A DNA stretch of 64,000 nt from positions 1 through 64,000 of the forward strand of contig CAMWJC010000005.1 of NCBI GenBank assembly GCA_947174495.1, given 5' to 3'. A program made the translations under genes and the position numbers. Positions 50,252 through 60,362 of this stretch are shown here, one piece after another. The DNA is from an uncultured Lachnospiraceae bacterium (GTDB lineage: Bacteria > Bacillota > Clostridia > Lachnospirales > Lachnospiraceae). Under the pieces are notes generated by a model that was given only the letters and a program-made list of their open reading frames with translations, was not told where the DNA came from and did no database searches. Every line of letters begins with the position of its first letter. Positions within the stretch are counted from its first letter, which is position 1.

Positions 50252-51523
50252 TTATTTATTATAAAAAACCTTCAACGCTCTGATTAGGTAATCTATATCT
50301 TTGCTGCCCGCTGTTTCCACTGCTGAATGCATGGCAAGCTGTGGCAAACCGATGTCAACAGCGGGAACTGCCACCTGCGCCGATGACAGATTTCCCAAAG
50401 TTGAACCGCCCGGAATATCAGAACGATTATGGTAGCTTTGGAAAGGTACTCCCGCTTCCATACAAATGGATTTCATAACTGCTTCCGTATATCCATCTGT
50501 GGTATATTTCTGTCCTCCATGATGTTTAATCACAATTCCTCCGTTTAAAACCGGTCTATTAGTCAGATCCGCCTTTTCCGGATGATTCGGATGAAGTGCA
50601 TGTGCATTATCTGCAGAAATCATGAAGCTGTCTGCAAGTAACCTTAAATAACCCTCTCCCGAACAGGAAAACGCCTCTCCAATCCTCATAAGGGTATCTT
50701 TCAAAAAGGTAGAAGCTGCTCCTGCTCTGGTCAGACTCCCCACCTCTTCATTATTAAAAACCGCGCAGACTGCTCCATATTCTTTAGGATCTGTGGCAAG
50801 AATTGCTTCCATGGAACCATAAACACACTCTAAATTATCCAGCCTCGGAGAGATCATCAACTCTTCCGAAGGTCCTGCCAACCTGCCCTGCTCTCTTACA
50901 TAAAGAAACAAGTCACTTCCAAGAATCTCCGTCTCTTCTGTTCCTGTCTGATGGGCTATTTCCTTAAGAAGAAAGCCTTTGCCCTCTTCATCTCCCATCA
51001 GCGGCAAAAGATCAATCTGCGGATTATACTCTACTCCTTTATTCATATCACGGTTCATATGAATAGCAAGGCTTGGAATCACGCAAAGATCCTTGTCAAT
51101 ATTTACATTTATACAGACTGGTTCCTCCTTGCCTCTGATCACCACCCGTCCCGCCACGGAAAGACTTCTGTCAAACCAGGTGGAATAGATCATACCACCA
51201 TAATTTTCCGTGTTAAGCCGAAGATAATGCTTTTCCGTCAAAAGCTCCGGATTGGTTTTTAACTTAAAACAGGGAAAATCGCTATGTGAGGCAATGATCC
51301 GAAATCCCTTCATCTCTTTTTCCGGTATCCGGAATGCTATGATGGAGGAATCATTTCTTTTTACATAATATGCATTTCCTCTTTGCAGCTTCCACCGCTC
51401 CCTCTCCTTAAGAGGCTGAAAATCTGCTTTCAACAGCCGTTTCTCCACCGCCTCCACGGCATGATAACAGCTTACACTCTCTCTGATAAAATCTAAACAT
51501 TTCTGTGCTGCATTCTTTTTCAT
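50252..51523 (-). CDS. apeB: M18 family aminopeptidase
   Basis: 423 residues from ATG 51523, which has AGAAGGAG seven bases upstream. Zinc-peptidase features include ASHSDFPCFKLK (His-x-Asp), SPRLDNLE (bridging Asp), FNNEEVGSL (catalytic Glu-Glu), DNAHALHPNH and GSTLGNLSSAQV. It cleaves N-terminal residues, often acidic ones, from peptides. It lies between ftsZ and spoIIGA, with terminators on both sides, so it is probably expressed alone or by limited read-through. Confidence 0.93.
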   Translation of the reverse strand: MKKNAAQKCLDFIRESVSCYHAVEAVEKRLLKADFQPLKERERWKLQRGNAYYVKRNDSSIIAFRIPEKEMKGFRIIASHSDFPCFKLKTNPELLTEKHYLRLNTENYGGMIYSTWFDRSLSVAGRVVIRGKEEPVCINVNIDKDLCVIPSLAIHMNRDMNKGVEYNPQIDLLPLMGDEEGKGFLLKEIAHQTGTEETEILGSDLFLYVREQGRLAGPSEELMISPRLDNLECVYGSMEAILATDPKEYGAVCAVFNNEEVGSLTRAGAASTFLKDTLMRIGEAFSCSGEGYLRLLADSFMISADNAHALHPNHPEKADLTNRPVLNGGIVIKHHGGQKYTTDGYTEAVMKSICMEAGVPFQSYHNRSDIPGGSTLGNLSSAQVAVPAVDIGLPQLAMHSAVETAGSKDIDYLIRALKVFYNK

Positions 51524-51554
51524 GCTCATACTCCTTCTAAAATTGCCTTTATAA

Positions 51555-51584
51555 AAAGCTGTACACCTTATGGTATACAGCTTT
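51555..51584 (-). terminator. Rho-independent terminator after ftsZ
   Basis: AAAGCTGTACACC and GGTATACAGCTTT form a 13-bp stem (one G-U pair) with a 4-base loop, ending in TTTTTAT on the minus strand, 23 bases past the ftsZ stop. Confidence 0.85.
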
Positions 51585-51606
51585 ATGGACAAACTATACA
51601 TAAAAC

Positions 51607-52824
51607 TTATTTCTTTTGAAGAAAATCAGGAATCTTAAGCGGCTTGTCCGCAACGTTACTCCTAAGATCTCCCGGGCTGGTAAGTGTGGACACTGGTCTT
51701 GGCGGAACTGCCGTCACCGGCGTCTGAACAGTTCTTCCGGGAATTCCGCTAATTCCCTCTGAAGCTCCTGCTCCCATACCGGAAGGTCTGAGATTGATAT
51801 TCGGTGTTACGGGCTTCACATACTTATTTGCAAAGGTTCCAAAACCGGAAACCGGCTTATTGGTAGGAAGCGTTGCATCTTCAAGACCTGTTGCAATAAC
51901 TGTGATTGAACACATATCACTCTTTGACTCATCATACATGGCACCAAAGATAATATTGACCTCATCTCCTGCCAGTTCCTGTACATAGCTCGCAGCGTCA
52001 GAAGCATCTGCCAGAGTAATATCACCGGAAACATTGATAATAACATGCGTTGCACCGGAAATATTGGTCTCCAGAAGAGGACTTTCCACTGCCATCTTAA
52101 CAGCTTCACTTGCTTTGTCATCTCCCTTACCGATTCCGATACCGATATGAGCAATACCCTTATCTTTCATAACAGTCTGTACATCTGCGAAGTCAAGATT
52201 GATAACTGCAGGCACATTAATCAAGTCTGTAATACCTTGTACAGCCTGCTGAAGCACTTCATCTGCTTTCTTAAGTGCATCCGGCATGGTTGTCCGTCTA
52301 TCGACAATCTCTAATAATTTATCATTCGGAATAACAATTAAGGTGTCTACATTGTCCTTAATCCGTTCAATACCACTGATCGCGTTGACCATACGGGCTT
52401 TGGCCTCAAAACGGAAAGGCTTGGTCACTACGCCTACCGTCAGAATTCCCATATCCTTCGCCAGCTTGGCGACCACCGGAGCTGCTCCGGTTCCGGTTCC
52501 GCCACCCATACCGCAAGTGACAAACACCATATCGGCACCCTTTAACGCTGCTGCGATCTCCTCGCTGCTCTCCTCAGCTGCTTTCTCACCGATTTCAGGC
52601 TTCGCGCCAGCTCCGAGTCCCTTGGTAAGCTTCTCACCGATCTGTAAAAGCTTCGGCGCACGGCATAACTGCAACGCCTGCTTATCCGTATTGATACCGA
52701 TAAACTCTACCCCTGTTATATTTTCATCTACCATTCTATTAACAGCGTTGTTACCTGCTCCTCCAACACCGATTACGATGATCTTAGCAGCAGATTCAGC
52801 GTCGTTTGTCTTAATTTCCAGCAA
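51607..52824 (-). CDS. ftsZ: Cell division protein FtsZ
   Basis: The tubulin-like GTPase that forms the division ring. 405 residues from TTG 52824 (AGGAGG at 8-base spacing). GTP-binding [13 protein letters not shown], the tubulin signature [10 protein letters not shown], and the T7 loop [15 protein letters not shown] are present. A variable linker of about 70 residues ends in the conserved C-terminal peptide [11 protein letters not shown], which binds FtsA or SepF. ftsA is not in the window, common in Clostridia. A promoter may lie in the 160-base gap after ftsQ. Confidence 0.97.
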   Translation of the reverse strand: MLEIKTNDAESAAKIIVIGVGGAGNNAVNRMVDENITGVEFIGINTDKQALQLCRAPKLLQIGEKLTKGLGAGAKPEIGEKAAEESSEEIAAALKGADMVFVTCGMGGGTGTGAAPVVAKLAKDMGILTVGVVTKPFRFEAKARMVNAISGIERIKDNVDTLIVIPNDKLLEIVDRRTTMPDALKKADEVLQQAVQGITDLINVPAVINLDFADVQTVMKDKGIAHIGIGIGKGDDKASEAVKMAVESPLLETNISGATHVIINVSGDITLADASDAASYVQELAGDEVNIIFGAMYDESKSDMCSITVIATGLEDATLPTNKPVSGFGTFANKYVKPVTPNINLRPSGMGAGASEGISGIPGRTVQTPVTAVPPRPVSTLTSPGDLRSNVADKPLKIPDFLQKK

Positions 52825-52986
52825 AGGTGTTTCCTCCTATCATTCCTGACCATCCCCTATGATCTGACCTTACATCATATCTTTTATACAAATTCCGTCA
52901 GACTCATATACATTATCATATAATCTTTTCCTTCAATTATCAACCACAAATTTAAGTTTTTTTCATTTTTCTTCTCTTAAAACTGA

Positions 52987-53772
52987 TTAGTCCAACTCGA
53001 AGGGTATATTTTTGGTATCCCCGGTATAATTTTCCATACGCAGCGTTCCCTCTTGTCCTGACAGCTTTGGAAGGATATCCTGAAGTATCATCATTTTTTC
53101 GTCCAAATACTCTCCCATTCCCAGAGAAGCTCGTACATCCCCAAAATAAAGCATCAATGAACCGTCGTTGCCAAAATAAATCCGGTCCGTAGAAAGGTTG
53201 TACTTATTTACAAGCTGGGTGATGCTCAAAATTGATCGAAAAATACTTGCATCCTCCACTGGAAGTGGTTCATACATAACCACATGATCAAAAGTTAGCC
53301 CTGTCACCTGTGGAATCCCGGCGGTTCTCTCCTTTGAACTCTCTACAACGATCCCATCCTTATCAAAATACATAAATCTCTCCAAGTACTCCACATAGCC
53401 TGCAATAGCTTTCTCATATACTTCTATCTTAATCGTATGGGGATTTTCAACGGATACATCCATCTTTTCTACAAATGGAACACCTTCAATACTTTTATTT
53501 TTATAGCGAAGGGACAGCAGAAGGGAATTGTTTCCATAACTCCCTTCCATAACCATCCCTATGATTTCTTCATTGGTGTAGTGGATATTTCCCTCCACAT
53601 ACACAGTCGTCACAGTATAGTTTGTGATCACATAGTTGTATCCCACAATCAGTGCAATGAAAAGGAGCAGAATCATTGCGCCAATGATAAACAGACTCTT
53701 ATGACTCACCACATATTCGCCCATATTCATTTTTGTCGTCTGTTTCTTTTTTGTCTGTTTTTTCTTCGCCAT
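52987..53772 (-). CDS. ftsQ: Cell division protein FtsQ/DivIB
   Basis: 261 residues: a short basic cytoplasmic tail (KKKQTKKKQTTK), one membrane helix (SLFIIGAMILLLFIALIVGYNYV), then a POTRA domain (VTTVYVEGNIHYTNEEIIGMV) and the FtsQ beta domain (EKMDVSVENPHTIKIEVYEKAIAGYVE). It stabilises FtsL/DivIC and the septal synthase. The start overlaps the murA end by 74 bases; a later start at 53730 (MNMGEY) would shorten the overlap but has no better ribosome site. Confidence 0.9.
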   Translation of the reverse strand: MAKKKQTKKKQTTKMNMGEYVVSHKSLFIIGAMILLLFIALIVGYNYVITNYTVTTVYVEGNIHYTNEEIIGMVMEGSYGNNSLLLSLRYKNKSIEGVPFVEKMDVSVENPHTIKIEVYEKAIAGYVEYLERFMYFDKDGIVVESSKERTAGIPQVTGLTFDHVVMYEPLPVEDASIFRSILSITQLVNKYNLSTDRIYFGNDGSLMLYFGDVRASLGMGEYLDEKMMILQDILPKLSGQEGTLRMENYTGDTKNIPFELD

Positions 53773-55024
53773 ATTCTGTATATATATTTACTCCCAGATT
53801 TTGAAAATCTCTGCAGATATCCTCGTATCCTCTCTCAATGAAATGCCGGTTTTTTACCACAGTCTCGCCTTCTGCCATACAACCTGCAATAACCAGCGCT
53901 GCGCCGCCTCTGAGTTCATCCGCCGTAACCTCACAACCAAGCAAAGAATCCACTCCGTTTATCACAGCCTGACGTTTTCCCTGCAGACTGACGCTAGCCC
54001 CCATCTTCCGAAGCTGATCTACGATCCGAAATCGGTTTTCAAAAACAGTTTCTTCAATCACACTGATTCCTGAAGCCGTAGTCAACGGAACCATAAGTAG
54101 TGACTGCATATCTGTCGGAAATCCCGGATAAACTTCTGTTTTAATTAAGGGCAGCGGACGAATTTTCTGATCTGCCATCACACTGATGCCGTCTCTAGAA
54201 ACAATGATTTCCGCCCCAGCAAGCTCAGCAGTCTTAAGGACGCTCTGCATCTGCGCTACAGGTGCATCTTCCAAAAAAATATGACCTCCTGTTCCCAGAA
54301 CCCCCATCAGATAGGTTCCTGCGACGATCCGATCTGCCGGTATCCGAAACCGTACCCCATGAAGCTTATGTCCTCCCTGTATGATCAGAACAGAACCCCC
54401 GATTCCCTCTATCACCGCTCCCGCTTCCCGCAAAAACTCACATAGGGCGATGATCTCCGGCTCCTTAGCCGCATTTTGCAGAACCGTCACTCCTTTTGCG
54501 CGGACGGCTGCAAGGATTACATTTTCTGTAACTCCCACGCTGGAAACGGGTGGTCGTATCACAGTTCCTTCCAGTTTTTTAACTCTTGCTGTGAACGAAC
54601 CTTCTTTTTCGTAAATCTCCACACCCATTTTTCTGAGCGCCCCTAAATGCATGTCAATGGGACGTTCCCCAATGACACAGCCTCCCGGGTATGCCATTGT
54701 GATCTCTCCAACTCTCCCCAGCATTGCACCCAGAAGCATAATAGAGGACCGCATGCCTGTCACATTTTCTCCGGACACAGTATCCTCAGACACATTTCTT
54801 GCATCTATGGTAATGGTCCGATCCGATCTGCTTACTCTGCATCCAATTCCGGAGAGTAACATCAGCATGTGATGTACATCCGAAATCCTGGGACAATTTT
54901 CCAATACGCAGACATCTTCTATCAAAAGAGCGGCTGCCAGAATCGGCAGCACTGCATTCTTTGAGCCCTGTATTTTTGTTTCTCCAAAAAGAGCGTTTCC
55001 TCCTCTAATATGAATAGAATCCAA
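53699..55024 (-). CDS. murA: UDP-N-acetylglucosamine 1-carboxyvinyltransferase
   Basis: It transfers enolpyruvate from PEP to UDP-GlcNAc, the first committed step of peptidoglycan synthesis. 441 residues from a TTG at 55024 (AAGGTGATAAT upstream). KNAVLPILAAALL, the catalytic loop MAYPGGCVIGERPID with the PEP-attacking Cys, YPGFPTDMQS and RGGAALVIAG are present. The last 25 residues are a charged tail that overlaps the start of ftsQ and is not part of the fold. Confidence 0.96.
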   Translation of the reverse strand: MDSIHIRGGNALFGETKIQGSKNAVLPILAAALLIEDVCVLENCPRISDVHHMLMLLSGIGCRVSRSDRTITIDARNVSEDTVSGENVTGMRSSIMLLGAMLGRVGEITMAYPGGCVIGERPIDMHLGALRKMGVEIYEKEGSFTARVKKLEGTVIRPPVSSVGVTENVILAAVRAKGVTVLQNAAKEPEIIALCEFLREAGAVIEGIGGSVLIIQGGHKLHGVRFRIPADRIVAGTYLMGVLGTGGHIFLEDAPVAQMQSVLKTAELAGAEIIVSRDGISVMADQKIRPLPLIKTEVYPGFPTDMQSLLMVPLTTASGISVIEETVFENRFRIVDQLRKMGASVSLQGKRQAVINGVDSLLGCEVTADELRGGAALVIAGCMAEGETVVKNRHFIERGYEDICRDFQNLGVNIYTEYGEEKTDKKETDDKNEYGRICGES

Positions 55025-55102
55025 ATTATCACCTTCTGCCTTCCGGTTAAAAAGTAAGACCTATTCTAAATATATGACTCTCTGGAAGAAACGTGTCTTG
55101 TA

Positions 55103-56275
55103 CTATAAATCTTTCAGCCGTATTCCTCTCCCCACACTGAGAACAATTCCGATCTCAATCAGCAGGAACATAACTGCCGAGCCTCCGTAGCTAATAAAAG
55201 GAAGAGTAATTCCCGTATTGGGGATGGTATTGGTGACAACCGCCACATTTAAAATCACCTGAATGGCAATATGGCCAAGCACACCTACCACCAAAAGCGC
55301 ACCAAACAAATCCGGTGCATTGTTGGCGATCACCATAAACCGCCAGATTAGAAGTATAAACATGATCAAAATAGAAATTGCACCAAACAGGCCCAGTTCC
55401 TCACAGATAATGGAAAAAATCATATCATTCTGCGCCTCAGGCAGAAATCCCAGCTTCTGCATGCTCATTCCTAATCCCTTACCTAAAATTCCTCCTGAGC
55501 CAATGGCATAAAGCGCCTGAAGCGTTTGAAAACCTTTTCCGCTGGCATAGGCCTCCGGATCCAACCACGCTAAGATACGGCTTCCTCTGACTCCCAGAGA
55601 ATCTGCGCTGCCTGCACTTGCAATCAGGTAGACTGCCAGCGCACAGACCGCTGCACCTACAAGCCCCAAAATAATAAACCTTTTATAATCCGGGCAGGAA
55701 ACAAAAAGCATCAGCACTGCAATTCCGAAAATGATGATCGCAGAACTCATATTTTCCGTAACTTTCCACACCAACAGACAGATTGGCATTGGAACCCCCA
55801 ACACGATCAAAAAACCTTTCCCCGTCCGAATCTTACGCCCCATATGGCAGATCAGACTGGCCAAAAATAAAATCATACCTAGTTTCGCAATCTCCGCAGG
55901 CTGAATGGACATACCTGCAATCCGGAGCCATCTCTTTGCACCGCCAGCTTCATATCCAAATGGGATAATAAGCAAAATCAGTATTACCGAAACAATATAG
56001 CCTAAAAGGGCAAATTTTTCCCAAAAATGATAAGGGATATTTGCCACCACGATCATTGCAATAACACCTAATATAGTAGATAAAAGCTGTCTTTTCAAGA
56101 AAAAGGCCGGATCCCCGTGCTGCAGTCCGCCGTCATAGCTGCTGGTTGAATAAAGCATTACAAGTCCAAAGCCAAGCAAAAACAGCACAATGAACAGCAG
56201 GGTATAGTCAAAAAATGACTCCTGCGCTCTGCTTCCTCTTCGTCCGTTTGCCGTTATGCTTCTCCTGTCCGCCAC
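55103..56275 (-). CDS. ftsW: SEDS-family glycan polymerase FtsW
   Basis: 390 residues with about ten membrane helices. Typical SEDS motifs are LFLLGFGLVMLYSTSSY, SIQPAEIAKLGMI, GLGMSMQKLGFLPEAQNDMIFSIICEELG and LPFISYGGSAVMFLL (the GGSS-like end). It polymerises lipid II at the septum together with a class B PBP. GTG start at 56275 with GGAG seven bases upstream, inside the murD stop region. Its place between murD and murA supports ftsW rather than rodA. Confidence 0.94.
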   Translation of the reverse strand: MADRRSITANGRRGSRAQESFFDYTLLFIVLFLLGFGLVMLYSTSSYDGGLQHGDPAFFLKRQLLSTILGVIAMIVVANIPYHFWEKFALLGYIVSVILILLIIPFGYEAGGAKRWLRIAGMSIQPAEIAKLGMILFLASLICHMGRKIRTGKGFLIVLGVPMPICLLVWKVTENMSSAIIIFGIAVLMLFVSCPDYKRFIILGLVGAAVCALAVYLIASAGSADSLGVRGSRILAWLDPEAYASGKGFQTLQALYAIGSGGILGKGLGMSMQKLGFLPEAQNDMIFSIICEELGLFGAISILIMFILLIWRFMVIANNAPDLFGALLVVGVLGHIAIQVILNVAVVTNTIPNTGITLPFISYGGSAVMFLLIEIGIVLSVGRGIRLKDL

Positions 56276-56277
56276 GT

Positions 56278-57639
56278 TTAAACTCCAATCTTTTCCACTA
56301 ACTCTTTAAATACTTTTCCTCTCACCTCATAATTCGGAAACATTCCCCAGCTTGCACAGGCTGGTGAAAGCAATACTGCATCTCCGGGCTGAGCCTGCTC
56401 GACACAGATAGAAAATGCCTCCTCAAAGGTATCCGCCAAAATTATATTTTCAATGCCGTGCGCCCTTGCACATTCGGCAATTTTATCACGGGTCTGGCCA
56501 ATCAGTACAAATGCCTTAACCTTGCCATCGAAGGCCTCAATCCACTGGTCATACTCACTCTGTTTATCGTAACCGCCACCGATCAAAACCGTAGGCTTAC
56601 TCATTGCTCTGATTCCCTGGATTGCAGCATCCGGATTGGTTCCCTTTGAATCATTGTAATAGTCCACACCGTTTTTCGTTGCTACAAACTCGATCCGGTG
56701 TTCCACCGCCTTAAACTCACGCACAGTTTTCAGTATCAAATCCATCGGTACCTTCATGGCATCTGCAATGGCAATCGCCGCCATCACATTTTCCACATTG
56801 CATATGCCGACGAGATTCATATCGTGAATATTCATCAGTCTCTTAGCTTCGCCATCCTGCGCAATAAATATCTCTTCTCCCTCCAGATAAATGCCTTCGG
56901 TAAGCTTTCGTGCAGAGGAAAAATAAATAACCCGTGCAGAACAGTTTTGGCCGAATTCTCTGGTATAGGCATCCTCATAATTAAGTACGCACACATCTTC
57001 CTTTGTCTGATTATGTGCAATCATCTGTTTCGTCTCTACATAGCATTCCATAGTATGATGACGGTTCAGATGATCCGGTGTAATATTTAAGATCGCTGAA
57101 ACCTCGGGTCGGAAGCTGTGTATGGTTTCAAGCTGAAAACTGCTGATCTCCGCCACCGTCACACTGTCGTCCCCTGTCAGAAGCGCCGCCTCCGTATATG
57201 GATTTCCGATATTACCGACCACAAAAACCGATGAATAATACGCTTCCATGATCTGTCCTACCAGTGTCGTCGTAGTAGTCTTTCCGTTGGTCCCTGTTAT
57301 CGCTGCAATTTTCCCTTTGGCAAAAGTATAAGCAAGTTCAATCTCACCCCAGATCGGGATTCCGCGTTCCCGATACTCTTCAAGAAAAGGGGCGTCAACC
57401 GGGACTCCGGGACTTATTACCACAAGTGCAATCTCCTTCTTTTCTTCCTCCGGAACCGAGCCCAGATAAATAATTAATTCCTTCCCGCCCCCGGCTCTTT
57501 GCCGAATCTCTTCAGGATCAAGCTTTTCATTGCCATCAAACAAAACCGGCACTGCCCCTACTGCATTTAAAAGACTTGCAGCTCCTATACCACTTTTGCC
57601 GCTTCCTACCACCAATACTCTTTTTCCCTGTATTTCCAT
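56278..57639 (-). CDS. murD: UDP-N-acetylmuramoylalanine-D-glutamate ligase
   Basis: It adds D-Glu to UDP-MurNAc-L-Ala with ATP. 453 residues from ATG 57639 (AGAGGA upstream); the longer frame to 57741 overlaps mraY. VLVVGSGKSGIGAA (uridine binding), AITGTNGKTTTTTLVG (P-loop), NITPDHLNRHHTMECY, YNDSKGTNPDAA and LLSPACASWGMF are all family motifs. mraY lies 14 bases upstream. Confidence 0.96.
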   Translation of the reverse strand: MEIQGKRVLVVGSGKSGIGAASLLNAVGAVPVLFDGNEKLDPEEIRQRAGGGKELIIYLGSVPEEEKKEIALVVISPGVPVDAPFLEEYRERGIPIWGEIELAYTFAKGKIAAITGTNGKTTTTTLVGQIMEAYYSSVFVVGNIGNPYTEAALLTGDDSVTVAEISSFQLETIHSFRPEVSAILNITPDHLNRHHTMECYVETKQMIAHNQTKEDVCVLNYEDAYTREFGQNCSARVIYFSSARKLTEGIYLEGEEIFIAQDGEAKRLMNIHDMNLVGICNVENVMAAIAIADAMKVPMDLILKTVREFKAVEHRIEFVATKNGVDYYNDSKGTNPDAAIQGIRAMSKPTVLIGGGYDKQSEYDQWIEAFDGKVKAFVLIGQTRDKIAECARAHGIENIILADTFEEAFSICVEQAQPGDAVLLSPACASWGMFPNYEVRGKVFKELVEKIGV

Positions 57640-57653
57640 TTCGATTCCTCTCT

Positions 57654-58616
57654 CTAAGAAATTCCGAACAATGCCAGGATACAAAGCACCGCCGTCACAA
57701 CGGAGAATGCCGCTACAATCGTCGTTTCCTTTAATCCGCATAATTCAAAATGATGATGCAGCGGAGCCATTTTAAAGAAGCGTCTTCCGCCGCTTATTCG
57801 AAAATATGTCACCTGAATGATCACTGACAAAACTTCTATAACATAGATAAATCCCACAATCGGCAAGTAAAGCGGCATCTGCATCATGTAAACACTGCCT
57901 GCTATAAAACCCCCAAGCGCCAGAGAACCCGTGTCTCCCATAAAAACACTTGCCGGGTGCACATTGAACAGCAGAAAACCTAGCAATGCTCCCGCAACTG
58001 CACTGGTAATCGGTTCGATCCCCGCTCCCACACCAATGGATGCAACTGTCAGAAATGTCGCCACCATGACCGTCACGCTGCTTGCCAGTCCGTCTAATCC
58101 ATCTGTAAAATTGGTTCCATTGGCCGTTCCCGCCACTACCAAAAACAAAAAGGGAATCTCCATTTGGCCCAAATTCAGATAACAACCTTTCACAAAAGGA
58201 ATTCTCATAGTCTGCGGCAGAATCCCGATATGAAACAGGTACCACGCAAACACGCCGGTGACTAAAAGCTGTCCCAGCATTTTCTGCCAGGGGCGAAGCC
58301 CCATGGAATTTCTCTGCACTACCTTAATATAGTCATCTAGAAAGCCGATCAATCCAAATCCTACTGTCAAAAAAAAGATCGGCACAATCTTCGGATATTT
58401 TTCTGCATACAGTACTGTCGTAACCGCCACACTGACTATAATCAGAATGCCTCCCATAGTAGGCGTTCCCGACTTTTTCAGATGCGTGTAAGGTCCATCC
58501 TCGCGCACCGTCTGCCCTGCTTTCAGCTGCCGCAGAAAAGGAATGACTACCGGTCCGAGTAGCACACTGAGACCAAATGATATCAGCATCGGCATAATAA
58601 TATGCTCTTTTGCCAT
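57654..58616 (-). CDS. mraY: Phospho-N-acetylmuramoyl-pentapeptide transferase
   Basis: It forms lipid I on undecaprenyl phosphate in the membrane. 320 residues from ATG 58616 (GAGAGG upstream). About ten membrane helices, with the MraY signatures SGTPTMGGILI, GFLDDYIKVVQRNSMGL (Mg-binding Asp pair), NGTNFTDGLDGLASSV, FMGDTGSLALGG, and MAPLHHHFELCG near the C-terminus. Confidence 0.96.
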   Translation of the reverse strand: MAKEHIIMPMLISFGLSVLLGPVVIPFLRQLKAGQTVREDGPYTHLKKSGTPTMGGILIIVSVAVTTVLYAEKYPKIVPIFFLTVGFGLIGFLDDYIKVVQRNSMGLRPWQKMLGQLLVTGVFAWYLFHIGILPQTMRIPFVKGCYLNLGQMEIPFLFLVVAGTANGTNFTDGLDGLASSVTVMVATFLTVASIGVGAGIEPITSAVAGALLGFLLFNVHPASVFMGDTGSLALGGFIAGSVYMMQMPLYLPIVGFIYVIEVLSVIIQVTYFRISGGRRFFKMAPLHHHFELCGLKETTIVAAFSVVTAVLCILALFGIS

Positions 58617-58628
58617 TGCTTGCACCTC

Positions 58629-60359
58629 TCAATTATAATCCATTTTCTCCAAATAAGGAAGAATATTTTCAAAAAGCTGCCGTACCACCGGTGCTGCCAC
58701 CTGACCGCCGTAATAAACTCCCTGAGGGTTATGAATTATGGCAAGTGCAAGCACCTGCGGGTCATCTGCTGGTGCAAAGCCGATAAAGGATGCAATATAT
58801 CTGCCGCTTCCCCTTGGAAGAGTCTGACTTGTTGCCGTCTTTCCTCCTACTCTGGCTCCCTCTACATATCCGTTTTTTCCTGTTCCGTTCTCCACCACCT
58901 GTTCTAGGATCATGCGCATTGTTGCGGAAGTCTCCTCCGATACAATATGCTCTGTCACTGGATACGAAAACTGTTCCATTTCTGTCTTTTGTCTGTCTGC
59001 ACTGGCAACCCCAAAGTGAGGTGTCACCCGGTTTCCTCCATTAATAATGGAAGCGGCCGTAGTTGCAAGTTGTATGGGTGTAATCTGAAAAGACTGCCCG
59101 AAAGATACTGTTGCAAGCTCAACCGCCTTCATATCTTCCATCTTATGCATAATGGTTCCTGCCTCCCCCGGCAGATCCACCCCTGTCTTTCCAAGCAAAC
59201 CAAACTGCTTAAAATATTTATAGTAATTTTCAACTCCCAGTCTCAGTCCTACCGTAATAAATACCGGATTGCAGGAATTCATGGTCGCTTCCATAAAATT
59301 CTGAGAGCCATGACCTGTGGTTTTATGGCACCGAATCCGTCTGTCCTCTACCATAATATATCCCGGACAACTGAAACGATCCTCCACCGTGACAACGCCT
59401 CCTTCAAGCCCCGCCGCTGCCGTGATGATCTTGAAGGTGGACCCCGGTTCATAGGTATCATTGATACAACCGTTACGCCACATCTGATTTAACAATTCCT
59501 GCTGTTTTTCCTGTGAAAGACCTTCTGCAACACTCCCCTCCGGAAGCTCATAAGGATTGTTAAGATCAAATTCAGGAACATCTACCATCGCCATGATCTC
59601 TCCGTTTTGAGGATTCATAACCAATATGGACACTCTTTCCGCCTGCTTGGTCTCCATCACCTGTTTTGCAAGCTGAGTGGCATAGCTTTGTATGTTAATA
59701 TCCAAACTGATATAGAGATCCTTTCCTGCTACCGGCTCTACTCTCTCCTCTCCGGCCTCGCTGATCTCAACGCCTCTGGCATCGGTGACTGTAAGAATAG
59801 TTCCCTCCTGTCCTTTCAGATAGTCTTCATATTTTACTTCAAGTCCGATAATTCCCTGATTATCCCCGCCTGTAAAGCCGAGTACCTTCGACGCAAGCTC
59901 TCCATAAGGGTAATAGCGCTTGTAATCTTCATCCACCTTTACCCCGTCAAGATCATAAGCACGGATGGCATCTCCCTTTTCCTTCTCCACATTACTCTTG
60001 ATCCTTTCGATGGAAGAATACTTTTCCACTCGCTTCCGCACATATTCTTCCGACAAATCAAGCTCTTTACTTAGAACTTCAACGATTCTGTCAGGATCTT
60101 TGATCTGGTTGTGGATTACGGAAATAGTACACACGGTTTTATTGTCTGCAATTACGTTTCCATTTGCATCCAATATCCTTCCTCTGGCAGCCTTAATACT
60201 CCGTTCCCGTTCATGAAGCTGCTTCGCCTGCTCTGTATAATAATCAGATTGAAATACCATCAAATAGACCAGTCTACCCGCCAAAACCAAAAAAAGCGCT
60301 AAACAGACAAAAAAAACAACAACTATTTTTTTACGGATAAAGGTTTTGTGATTTACCAT
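58629..60359 (-). CDS. Class B penicillin-binding protein (SpoVD/FtsI type)
   Basis: 576 residues. An N-terminal membrane anchor (VVVFFVCLALFLVLAGRLVYL) precedes the class B dimer domain (RGRILDANGNVIADN) and a transpeptidase domain with YEPGSTFKI (catalytic Ser), MNSCN (SxN) and GGKTATSQTLPR in place of the usual KTGT. It crosslinks peptidoglycan with a SEDS partner. No PASTA repeats. It is one of two class B PBPs in tandem; one may serve division and one spore cortex synthesis. A hairpin hides its ribosome site. Confidence 0.92.
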   Translation of the reverse strand: MVNHKTFIRKKIVVVFFVCLALFLVLAGRLVYLMVFQSDYYTEQAKQLHERERSIKAARGRILDANGNVIADNKTVCTISVIHNQIKDPDRIVEVLSKELDLSEEYVRKRVEKYSSIERIKSNVEKEKGDAIRAYDLDGVKVDEDYKRYYPYGELASKVLGFTGGDNQGIIGLEVKYEDYLKGQEGTILTVTDARGVEISEAGEERVEPVAGKDLYISLDINIQSYATQLAKQVMETKQAERVSILVMNPQNGEIMAMVDVPEFDLNNPYELPEGSVAEGLSQEKQQELLNQMWRNGCINDTYEPGSTFKIITAAAGLEGGVVTVEDRFSCPGYIMVEDRRIRCHKTTGHGSQNFMEATMNSCNPVFITVGLRLGVENYYKYFKQFGLLGKTGVDLPGEAGTIMHKMEDMKAVELATVSFGQSFQITPIQLATTAASIINGGNRVTPHFGVASADRQKTEMEQFSYPVTEHIVSEETSATMRMILEQVVENGTGKNGYVEGARVGGKTATSQTLPRGSGRYIASFIGFAPADDPQVLALAIIHNPQGVYYGGQVAAPVVRQLFENILPYLEKMDYN

Positions 60360-60362
60360 AGA

